Of a DNA stretch of 13,602 nucleotides, positions 1 through 6,013 are shown piece by piece. Each line of letters opens with the position of its first letter. Within the stretch, counting starts at the first letter, position 1. Below the pieces are notes generated by a model. That model was not told where the DNA came from, ran no database searches, and saw nothing but the letters and a program-made list of their open reading frames with translations. The DNA comes from an uncultured Chlamydiae bacterium (GTDB lineage: Bacteria > Chlamydiota > Chlamydiia > Chlamydiales > Rhabdochlamydiaceae): the NCBI GenBank assembly GCA_945957075.1, contig CAMFJP010000022.1, forward strand, positions 1 through 13,602, read 5' to 3'. Position numbers and translations under genes: made by a program.

Positions 1-1
1 G

Positions 2-196
2 ACAGCTTTAATTCCTGAGCATCAAGCGCAATTAATCAACTATCTGAAAGCGGCAGATAAAGCAGTCGGGCTGCTTGTAAATTTTGGGAACCATAGGCTT
101 GAATACAAGAGATTGCATCATCCCGATCATTTTGTTCGCAAAGAAAAAGAGCCCCTGCCCTTCCTACTCCCGTTTCCAGCGGGTGAACCTCAGTAA
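2..196 (+). CDS. GxxExxY family protein, C-terminal part (5' end outside window)
   Basis: An open frame enters from the left edge and runs 64 codons to a TAA at 194-196. The peptide contains HQAQLINYLKAADKAVGLLV followed by NFG and LEYKR. This is the characteristic end of the GxxExxY family (PF13366, small proteins of unknown role with a presumed PD-(D/E)XK nuclease-like fold). The GxxExxY motif itself would lie upstream and is not visible. The final 20 or so residues, rich in Pro and Phe (PLPFLLPFPAGEPQ), go beyond the usual end just after LEYKR, so this copy has a C-terminal extension or has read through a lost stop. An overlapping frame at 84-299 is a shadow. The family call rests on the conserved tail only. 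Confidence 0.8.
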   Translation, partial: TALIPEHQAQLINYLKAADKAVGLLVNFGNHRLEYKRLHHPDHFVRKEKEPLPFLLPFPAGEPQ

Positions 197-204
197 ATTT
201 ATCT

Positions 205-237
205 ATCCTGTCCATCCTACCATCCTACCATCCTGTT
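205..237. repeat. Short ATCCT tandem repeat after the GxxExxY gene
   Basis: Four ATCCT units start at 205, 214, 222 and 230, so the period is 8-9 bp; two adjacent units are identical (ATCCTACC). The array lies 9 nt after the GxxExxY stop codon. No gene is seen between 197 and 303. Confidence 0.6.
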
Positions 238-303
238 ATTTTAGTTCTTCCGACTTAGTAGTTTTTGAACACGCTCCTAATTTGCGGATAGACTCATGAG
301 TAA

Positions 304-843
304 TTAAAATCCAATCCCTCCAGTTAAGGCAACACCTGGTTTGCTATAGTGCTTATGACCACTCAAAACAACGACTGGCTGAGACAACTCCATCTGGAAA
401 AACGTTTTACAACGATGCGTTCTACGAAATTCACACCCTAAAAACCCTTCTAAAAAAAGCTGCTGACATTTCGTTGTTGATCCCCCAAAAGGTTGCCCCA
501 TGGGCACAGAAACTAGATGATAGCCTACAGAAGGACCTGCACCAAAATAGAGCTGATATTGAGATTTTGGCCAAGGATAAAATAAAAACACCCCTTTCAA
601 AGACAGATCGTTAACAAAGATTGCAGAGCCAAGATTTGTTGATAGATCAAATCCATATTTATCCTGCTGAAATCGAACGCCCAATCCAAACTCTGGCAAA
701 AATCCAGAAGAAGAATCAGCAGAGTGCGCCCCGCCCAATTTTACGTAGTACAAAGAAAATCTCTTTTCTTGATCGGCATACCCAATAAATGGGATGAACA
801 AAAAAAATAAAAATATTTTTAAATTAAGTATTAAAAACCTCAT
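304..843 (-). CDS. Probable outer-membrane beta-barrel protein, exported
   Basis: A 179-residue protein if the ATG at 841-843 is used. It starts with MRFLILNLK and a long hydrophobic run ending GYA-DQE, a good Sec signal peptide with a signal peptidase I site after residue 23. The mature part alternates polar and hydrophobic residues (GLGVRFQQDKYGFDLSTNLG, QLYFGAGPSVGYHL) and ends GVALTGGIGF, with a terminal Phe as expected for recognition by the BAM machinery. An in-frame ATG ten codons upstream (871-873) would put two extra hydrophobic residues clusters in front of the signal and lies upstream of a candidate promoter, so the inner ATG is preferred. No specific family or enzymatic role is recognised. 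It is divergent from the lipid-kinase gene. The beta-barrel call is inferred from pattern and size; the coding call is solid. Confidence 0.75.
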   Translation of the reverse strand: MRFLILNLKIFLFFLFIPFIGYADQEKRFSLYYVKLGGAHSADSSSGFLPEFGLGVRFQQDKYGFDLSTNLGSAIFVNDLSLKGVFLFYPWPKSQYQLYFGAGPSVGYHLVSVPMGQPFGGSTTKCQQLFLEGFLGCEFRRTHRCKTFFQMELSQPVVVLSGHKHYSKPGVALTGGIGF

Positions 844-849
844 TGCGAT

Positions 850-878
850 TTGTAAAAAAATAACAAAAACCATATATT
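850..878 (+). promoter_or_regulatory. Candidate promoter for the lipid-kinase gene
   Basis: TTGTAA (850-855) and TATATT (873-878) are separated by 17 nt, close to the sigma-70/sigma-66 consensus. Transcription would start about 885, leaving a leader of about 22 nt without a clear Shine-Dalgarno before the ATG at 907. Confidence 0.45.
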
Positions 879-886
879 CTGTTCAA
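857..886 (-). promoter_or_regulatory. Candidate promoter for the beta-barrel gene
   Basis: On the minus strand TTGAAC (886-881) and TATTTT (862-857) are separated by 18 nt. Transcription would start about 850, a few nt before the ATG at 843 and downstream of the alternative ATG at 873. No Shine-Dalgarno is visible. It overlaps the opposite-strand promoter. Confidence 0.3.
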
Positions 887-906
887 ACGCATTTAGTTTT
901 TAAATT

Positions 907-1872
907 ATGAACAGAAAATTTATTACAGCATCAATTTTGTTTATTTTATCTTATGCACCCGCATGTTTGTTCGGCGGTCCAACGGAAAAAAAACGAATTG
1001 TATTCATCATCAATCCTATATCACACGAACTAAAGGGGATTGACGTTAAAAACGTTATAGAAACGAACCTAGATTCCAATCAGTTTGACTATACAATCGT
1101 GTATACACAATATGCCAACCACGCTTCCCAACTAGCCAAGCAAGCCATGCATTCTGCCGACATTATAGCTGCGGTAGGCGGAGATGGCACTGTAAACGAA
1201 GTGGGCAGAGCGTTAATTCATTCACAAGCTATTTTAGCGATTATTCCGGTCGGATCGGGAAATGGACTAGCAAGACATTTGGGCATTCCAGTTGGACTCA
1301 CAAAAGGGATCAAAGCGCTAAACTACGGCCACCCTATCGTGATTGATACGGCCAAGATTAATGAAAAACCATTTTTAGGGGTAGCTGGCATAGGATTTGA
1401 CGCTCATATCGCTCACAAATTTGCTCTCTTTGGAAATCGAGGTTTTTTTTCTTATTTCCAGGTTGCCTCTAAAGAGTTTCCTTTATACACACCACAATCT
1501 TATTTAATTACAATTGACGGGAAACAAATAACTAGAAAAGCATTTATACTTTCATTTGCAAACAGCTCGCAATATGGAAACAATTTTACTATCGCTCCAC
1601 AAGCACACATATCTGATGGCTACCTTGATTTAGTTATCATAGATGACATCCCACTATACGCAATTCCAAAAATCCTCTCCAGATTTGGGCAGGGCACTCT
1701 TAATCGTTCGCAACATGTCGAAAGCTACCCGTTTAAAGAACTTATAATTCAACACCCACACATGCAAGCGCACATTGATGGGGAACCGATCATCTGTGAA
1801 AATAAAATCAAGGTCACAATTGATCCCCAATCACTTCGCGTCTTAGTTCCAAAAAACAGAAAAAATTTCTAG
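907..1872 (+). CDS. Diacylglycerol/sphingosine-kinase-family lipid kinase with signal peptide
   Basis: A 321-residue protein of the DAGK catalytic family (YegS/DgkB/BmrU-like; PF00781), whose members phosphorylate diacylglycerol or related lipids with ATP. The nucleotide-binding GGDGT is at residues 91-95, followed by VNEVGRAL. PVGSGNGLARHLGIP is at 115-129, and GIGFDAHI at 162-169. The C-terminal domain holds NNFTIAPQAHISDGYLDLV (225-243) and the catalytic-site HIDGEP (289-294). All key family motifs are present and the length is normal apart from about 28 extra N-terminal residues: MNRK followed by a hydrophobic stretch and CLFGG, which looks like a signal peptide. Cys20 could be considered a lipoprotein site, but the APAC context is a poor lipobox. 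An exported lipid kinase is unusual because ATP would be needed outside the cytoplasm. The next gene follows after 52 nt on the same strand, so the two may be co-transcribed. Substrate unknown. Confidence 0.88.
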   Translation: MNRKFITASILFILSYAPACLFGGPTEKKRIVFIINPISHELKGIDVKNVIETNLDSNQFDYTIVYTQYANHASQLAKQAMHSADIIAAVGGDGTVNEVGRALIHSQAILAIIPVGSGNGLARHLGIPVGLTKGIKALNYGHPIVIDTAKINEKPFLGVAGIGFDAHIAHKFALFGNRGFFSYFQVASKEFPLYTPQSYLITIDGKQITRKAFILSFANSSQYGNNFTIAPQAHISDGYLDLVIIDDIPLYAIPKILSRFGQGTLNRSQHVESYPFKELIIQHPHMQAHIDGEPIICENKIKVTIDPQSLRVLVPKNRKNF

Positions 1873-1924
1873 ATGCATATCCAACCGAGCTGCTACCTTG
1901 GAGAAATACTTCTTGGAGCTTACG

Positions 1925-2815
1925 ATGAAAAAGTGCCTTTTTGCTAGTCTGTTTTCTCACCTATTTTTCACTTCTCTATGTGCACACGCAACCCCCTCAG
2001 AAAGCATTAGCAGCTTTGATAACACTTACAAAGAAGCGTGCGTAAAAATTGCAAATGACCCCTGGTATTTTGAACACTTTCGCTCTCTTGATGCCTACAC
2101 CCACATCGTAGAAACTGGCGGGGGCAAAGAATTTGCAGACTACCTTTGGGCCCACGCCTCCAAAACAATATGGAATAAGTTCTCTATCTTTGAAAAATTA
2201 GATCATATTGGAGCCCCTGTAAAGACAAGTTATCCAGGAATAGGAATGTTTTCCGCAACCACGCTGCGCTATATTGTCATCGCACAGCAAATGGAACATC
2301 TATTTACCCTTCCAGATCATCCAACTGTAGTAGAAATAGGCGCTGGTTTTGGCGGTCAGTGCTATATCCTATCCCAACTAGTATCCTTTTCCCACTACTA
2401 CATTTACGATCTACCAGAAGTTTCTCTTGTAATCGACAAGGTTTTAACTGCGCTCTGTGTTAATAATGCAACGTGCCTTCCTCTCGATCAAAATATTACC
2501 GAAGAAAATATTGACCTTGTCATTAGCAACTACGCCTTTTCTGAATGCACGAGAGAAACACAATTAGACTATTTCAATAGGGTGATCAAAAAAAGCCTAA
2601 GAGGTTATATGATTTATAATCAAATCGCAAGTAGCGTATTTGGTTTAGATTCTCTATCCCCTCAAGAATTTGTGTCTTTGCTAAAACAAAGCGGAAAAAA
2701 TCCTAAAATTTATCAAGAACCTGTTCAGACATATCCAGGCAACCTACTGATCGTATGGGATACAACAACGAAAACAGATTCATATGAAACAAATAACACA
2801 AATCACAATAAATAA
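1925..2815 (+). CDS. Exported NanM-type sugar O-methyltransferase-like protein
   Basis: A 296-residue protein beginning at ATG 1925, preceded by GGAG at 1915-1918 (6-nt spacing). An upstream in-frame TTG at 1898 is less likely because it would bury the signal peptide. Residues 1-22 are a textbook signal peptide ending in AHA (SPase I site), then TPSES. The mature part resembles the 'putative sugar O-methyltransferase' family (TIGR04371/NanM type). The SAM-binding motif I VVEIGAGFGG is at 135-144, YYIYDLPE at 158-165, and the post-motif II region DLVISNYAFSE at 197-207. The family normally methylates sugars in surface glycans in the cytoplasm, so the signal peptide is unexpected: S-adenosylmethionine is cytosolic. 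It is transcribed in the same direction as the lipid kinase 52 nt upstream. The acceptor is unknown. Confidence 0.82.
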   Translation: MKKCLFASLFSHLFFTSLCAHATPSESISSFDNTYKEACVKIANDPWYFEHFRSLDAYTHIVETGGGKEFADYLWAHASKTIWNKFSIFEKLDHIGAPVKTSYPGIGMFSATTLRYIVIAQQMEHLFTLPDHPTVVEIGAGFGGQCYILSQLVSFSHYYIYDLPEVSLVIDKVLTALCVNNATCLPLDQNITEENIDLVISNYAFSECTRETQLDYFNRVIKKSLRGYMIYNQIASSVFGLDSLSPQEFVSLLKQSGKNPKIYQEPVQTYPGNLLIVWDTTTKTDSYETNNTNHNK

Positions 2816-2912
2816 GATCATATTTAAGTCTGTCAAGGCATCGATTAAGCGACAGCTTTCACGCTGCGCCAATATGAAATTATGTGCTGTATTAAGGAAC
2901 TATCTATAAATT
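2816..2912. other. Intergenic region without recognised feature
   Basis: It contains AGCTTTCACGC (2854-2864), which recurs just after the lepA stop (13457-13467), and a weak AAGGA (2895-2899) 13 nt before the aldo/keto reductase start. No convincing terminator or promoter was seen. Confidence 0.3.
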
Positions 2913-3794
2913 ATGCCTACACCTTCTATAGACCCACAAACCGGAATATGTCAGATAGAGAAAAAACTGTATCCTGCTGTTGGCTTTGGAACCTATCCCC
3001 TTACAGGAAAAACCTGTCAAGAGGCTGTTATGGAAGCTATAACCCGAGGCTATCGGATCATCGATACAGCAACAAGATATAAAAATTTTGATGCAATTGC
3101 AAAAGCGCTACACAACAAGCCAAGAGATCTATTCTATCTTATTTCTAAAGTATGGCACGACAAGCAAACAACATGCTCCGTATACGATGATGTTACAGCA
3201 ACTCTAAAGCAACTGGAGGTAGATTATCTTGATGCCTACCTTGTGCACTGGCCCAATAGCCAAGTGCCAATCGAAGAAACGCTGGGGGCAATGGATACAT
3301 TAAGATGTGAGAAAAAAATTCGCCATATTGGTCTTAGTAATGTTACAACCTCGCATCTACAAAGGGCTCTAGAATGTCAAATCCCCATTACGTGGGTTCA
3401 AACGGAGATGCATGCACACTTTTTCGATCCACACCTTCTTACGTTTTGCAAAACCCACGGCATCGGCATGCAAGCATGGTCCCCTTTGGGGCGTGGAGCC
3501 ATCAAAGAAGACCCTTTACTAAAGGTGATCGGAGAGCGTCATAGCAAAACAGCAACACAAATCGCTCTTAAATGGATCGTACAGCATGGTTGCATTCCAA
3601 TCCCCAATAGCTCAAACCCAGAACATATACAAAGCAATCAAGATATTTATGATTTTATGCTCTCTGCAGAAGAGATGCACTCTATAGACTTGCAAGCTGC
3701 ACATGGCACTAGGCTCCGCCCCAAAAAGGAACATATCGGCTTCCAAGACGAATTTGATTTTTCCTACGCGCAGTGCTGGCCCACACAAAAATAG
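2913..3794 (+). CDS. Aldo/keto reductase
   Basis: A 293-residue NAD(P)H-dependent oxidoreductase of the AKR superfamily (PF00248, TIM barrel) that reduces carbonyl substrates. The catalytic tetrad is visible: Asp51 and Tyr56 in RIIDTATRYKN, Lys79 in ISKVWHD, and His112 in YLVHWP. Other family signatures are VGFGTYPL near the N-terminus, IRHIGLSN, QAWSPLGRG, and the cofactor-binding tail IPIPNSSNPEHIQSNQDIYD. The length is typical. There is no signal peptide, so it is cytosolic, unlike the two genes before it. The Shine-Dalgarno is weak. The stop codon is directly followed by the inner end of a repeat arm (3798-3853). The particular substrate cannot be told from sequence. Confidence 0.93.
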   Translation: MPTPSIDPQTGICQIEKKLYPAVGFGTYPLTGKTCQEAVMEAITRGYRIIDTATRYKNFDAIAKALHNKPRDLFYLISKVWHDKQTTCSVYDDVTATLKQLEVDYLDAYLVHWPNSQVPIEETLGAMDTLRCEKKIRHIGLSNVTTSHLQRALECQIPITWVQTEMHAHFFDPHLLTFCKTHGIGMQAWSPLGRGAIKEDPLLKVIGERHSKTATQIALKWIVQHGCIPIPNSSNPEHIQSNQDIYDFMLSAEEMHSIDLQAAHGTRLRPKKEHIGFQDEFDFSYAQCWPTQK

Positions 3795-3797
3795 CAC

Positions 3798-3853
3798 GCT
3801 GCTCAAAAATCACAAGCGTTACCAAGCAAAGCGAATTATGCAAGAGGTCTAAT
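3798..3853 (-). repeat. Single arm of the TAGACCTC palindromic repeat family
   Basis: These 56 nt are the exact reverse complement of the left arm of the full element at 8970-9025 (56/56 by reading). The tip, GAGGTCTAAT, faces right and touches the stop codon of the YggU gene at 3854. The matching second arm and palindromic centre are absent, so this is a truncated copy. Confidence 0.9.
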
Positions 3854-4111
3854 TTATTTTTCGTGTTTGGTATGAATTGGGATCATTCCTTCTATACGTA
3901 CTGTTTTGTTTCTGGAGGTCTCACCGGATAGAATTGAAAATGCGGATTTGGGCAGGTGCCAGCTTTTGGCTAAAAAAGTGATCAAGGCCTCATTGGCCTT
4001 ACCTTTTTCAGGGACTGCCACGAGTCGCACGCGCAGCACGTCTTCTTTGTATCCTACAATCTCATTTTTTGAGGCTTTAGGAATAACTTTGATTTTTAAA
4101 ACATGCTCCAT
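3854..4111 (-). CDS. YggU/DUF167 (UPF0235) family protein
   Basis: An 85-residue protein of the conserved small family DUF167 (PF02594; E. coli YggU, function not established). Recognisable motifs are KIKVIPKASKNEIVGY at 6-21, LRVRLVAVPEKGKANEALI at 26-44, and FSILSGETSRNKTVRIEG at 58-75, covering the whole family length. The ATG at 4109-4111 has AGAGG (4124-4120 on the minus strand) 8 nt upstream, and this Shine-Dalgarno lies inside a repeat tip. It is downstream of the methyltransferase on the same strand but separated by the repeat cluster at 4115-4171, so it may be transcribed on its own or by read-through. Confidence 0.92.
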   Translation of the reverse strand: MEHVLKIKVIPKASKNEIVGYKEDVLRVRLVAVPEKGKANEALITFLAKSWHLPKSAFSILSGETSRNKTVRIEGMIPIHTKHEK

Positions 4112-4114
4112 TTA

Positions 4115-4131
4115 ATAGACCTCTTTCGAAA
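4115..4131. repeat. Variant repeat tip beside yggU start
   Basis: AATAGACCTCTT is shared with the right-hand tip of the 8970-9137 element (read from 9137 leftwards), then the sequence changes to TCGAAAC instead of GCGTAAC. It is either a diverged tip or the end of a related element. Confidence 0.5.
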
Positions 4132-4135
4132 CTTC

Positions 4136-4171
4136 ATTAGACCTCTTGCATAATTACGCAAGAGGTCTAAT
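4136..4171. repeat. Minimal palindrome made of two repeat tips
   Basis: Perfect 14-bp arms ATTAGACCTCTTGC / GCAAGAGGTCTAAT are separated by an 8-nt loop (ATAATTAC). It corresponds to the two outer ends of the palindromic element joined without an interior. It starts 2 nt past the methyltransferase stop on the minus strand, so the RNA hairpin could act as a 3'-end stabiliser or weak terminator, although no U-run follows. Confidence 0.85.
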
Positions 4172-4172
4172 C

Positions 4173-4844
4173 CTAAAAAATATCTGCAAGTCTCCACAAA
4201 AACAGGCTCTTATCGGCATGCAAAGGGTTTTCTGTACTATGCTCACATATAATTTCTAAGGGATCTGGAAAGCAAAAAGGCTCTTTACAAAGGTTTAAGG
4301 GACGCCACCCGCCCGTACTCATGGGGATATTGAGATCTTTGTGATGCGATCCTGTATAGGATGTTGTGAGAAGATAGGTAGAGCCACTTTGCTTAAATCT
4401 AAAAATAGCATTACCAATGTCTCCATAAGAAAAATGCACCAATGCGTCTCGGCATAAGATCAAATCAACAGCTGGCAATACTTCTTTGGTAATGTCAAGG
4501 TGAATAAAGTGGCGCTTTTGATGTGCATATAGAGTCTTATTTTGCTCTATTAAGGGCTCTACAACATCAGCTCCACAATAATATTCTACAGGCACATGCT
4601 GCATCCAAAAAAAATCACCGCAAGGAGCATCCGCAATGCGTGAACATCCATATTTTTTAAATAGTTGGGGCAGCTCTTTTTGAATAAAGGCTGTTTGTAC
4701 ACAATCAGATCCCGTCCCAGACCTAGAAATCCCCCCCCAGGTATGCTTATGAAAAATCTGTGTAAAAATGGATTCCATCTCTCCATTATGCTCTACAAGA
4801 CCCTGATCAAAAAATATATTGAATAACCCCTGCGCCTTTTTCAT
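4173..4844 (-). CDS. Class I SAM-dependent methyltransferase, coupled to dapL
   Basis: A 223-residue protein whose ATG overlaps the dapL stop (TCAT at 4841-4844, read ATGA), indicating translational coupling. The conserved N-terminal block WGGISRSGTGSD (36-47) followed by QT is typical of a poorly characterised bacterial methyltransferase family. Motif I is IADAPCGDFFWM (70-81), then GADVVEPLI (91-99), DLILCRDALVH (127-137) and GGWRPLNL (178-185). There is no signal peptide, so it is cytosolic, unlike the other two methyltransferases in the window. Being last in an mDAP/lysine operon suggests, but does not show, a substrate linked to that pathway; chance operon capture is equally possible. 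The minimal palindrome follows immediately after the TAG stop. Confidence 0.87.
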   Translation of the reverse strand: MKKAQGLFNIFFDQGLVEHNGEMESIFTQIFHKHTWGGISRSGTGSDCVQTAFIQKELPQLFKKYGCSRIADAPCGDFFWMQHVPVEYYCGADVVEPLIEQNKTLYAHQKRHFIHLDITKEVLPAVDLILCRDALVHFSYGDIGNAIFRFKQSGSTYLLTTSYTGSHHKDLNIPMSTGGWRPLNLCKEPFCFPDPLEIICEHSTENPLHADKSLFLWRLADIF

Positions 4845-6013
4845 GAAAAGGCTCTTTGTATTCTTTCCACTGCGCTATGAATATTTTCTGGCACGCCATA
4901 AGCGCTCATGCGTAAAAAGCCCTCCCCTGAAGGGCCAAACCCAGAGCCCGGCGTTGTAATAACATGAGCTTTCTCTAAAAGCGTTTGAAAAACATCCCAC
5001 GAACTGCGCCCTGGAAACTGAATCCACACATAAGGTGCATGCTCCCCCCCATATACCGGATATCCTAATTGTTCCCATGTCTGTTTAATCAAGCGTGCAT
5101 TATCCAAATAACGATCAATCCAAGTAGTGGTAGAAAGATGCCCCTCTTGTTGAAGAGCTACAATCCCTCCCTTCTGAGCAATAATCGATGCGCCATTAAA
5201 TAAAGTTGCTATAAGACGCTTCCAATCTTGATGCACAGACGCCCCATCTGCATATTTGAGCGTTCTTGGAACCACAGTCCACCCAAGCCGTACACCCGTA
5301 AACCCAGCAGATTTGGAAAAGGAATTTGTTTCAATTGCAACCTCTTCTGCACCAGAAATCTCATAAATACTCTTGGGGAGCGCATCATCGCGAATATAGG
5401 ATCTATACGCTGCGTCAAAAATAATTAAGGAGCCCTCTTTGCGCGCAAATGCCACTAGCTGCTCCATGTGATCGCGCGTAAGAACAGATCCTGTCGGATT
5501 ATTTGGAGAGCAAAAATAGAGAATATCGGCTCTTACAAGCTCTGGAAAAAAATTATTTTCTGGCGTGCACGGCATTCTTATAATGCGCCCTACACCTTTA
5601 ATAAGACTTCCATCCACATAGACTGGATAGGCTGGATCTTGTACAGCAATAGAAACAGAGCCTCCAAAAAGCACTTGGAGCCGTGCAATATCGCATTTAG
5701 CGCCATCCGAAATAAAAACATCCTCTGCTTCGATGTGTTTTGGATACATTTTTGACGCAATAAGGGCCCTTAAAGACTCTATCCCCTGCTCTGGTCCATA
5801 CCCTGTATACTTTTCCTGAATCCCTAAATCTTGGACAGCTTCTGCTAGCCCTTGAACGATCGGCTGTGGAATAGATGCTGTCCAATCTCCAATTCCCAAA
5901 GAAATCAACGAAGCTCCGGGCTCTTTTTCTAAAAATAGGCGGGCTTTGCGGCGCACCTCTTGAAATAGATAATTAGCAGGCAGAGCCCCCATATGGGGAT
6001 TGCGTTTTATCAT
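4841..6013 (-). CDS. dapL: LL-diaminopimelate aminotransferase
   Basis: A 390-residue class I/II PLP-dependent aminotransferase that converts tetrahydrodipicolinate directly to LL-diaminopimelate, the short lysine/mDAP route used by chlamydiae and plants. Family markers are IKRNPHMGALPANYLFQEV at the N-terminus, KYTGYGPEQGIESLR (68-82), FISDGAKCDIARLQ (100-113), DPAYPVYVD (126-134), SPNNPTG (169-175), and the PLP lysine Lys234 in NSFSKSAGFTGVRLGW. The C-terminal GFGPSGEGFLRMSAYG is typical. The loop after LGIGD reads WTASIP where I recall DapL proteins having TT.P, a possible divergence. The start ATG (6011-6013) overlaps the asd stop as ATGA, with AAGGA 7 nt upstream. The length is slightly below the usual 400 or so. 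Confidence 0.93.
   Translation of the reverse strand: MIKRNPHMGALPANYLFQEVRRKARLFLEKEPGASLISLGIGDWTASIPQPIVQGLAEAVQDLGIQEKYTGYGPEQGIESLRALIASKMYPKHIEAEDVFISDGAKCDIARLQVLFGGSVSIAVQDPAYPVYVDGSLIKGVGRIIRMPCTPENNFFPELVRADILYFCSPNNPTGSVLTRDHMEQLVAFARKEGSLIIFDAAYRSYIRDDALPKSIYEISGAEEVAIETNSFSKSAGFTGVRLGWTVVPRTLKYADGASVHQDWKRLIATLFNGASIIAQKGGIVALQQEGHLSTTTWIDRYLDNARLIKQTWEQLGYPVYGGEHAPYVWIQFPGRSSWDVFQTLLEKAHVITTPGSGFGPSGEGFLRMSAYGVPENIHSAVERIQRAFS

Noticed and set aside
84..299. 71-codon frame over the GxxExxY end
   Set aside because: It overlaps the recognised GxxExxY frame and runs into the ATCCT repeat; its translation shows no family.
304..843. Possible PagL-type lipid A deacylase, from GHKHYSKPG near the C-terminus
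   Set aside because: A His-x-Ser triplet and a final beta strand are not enough; the wider PagL signature around the catalytic residues is not seen, so only a generic beta-barrel is called.
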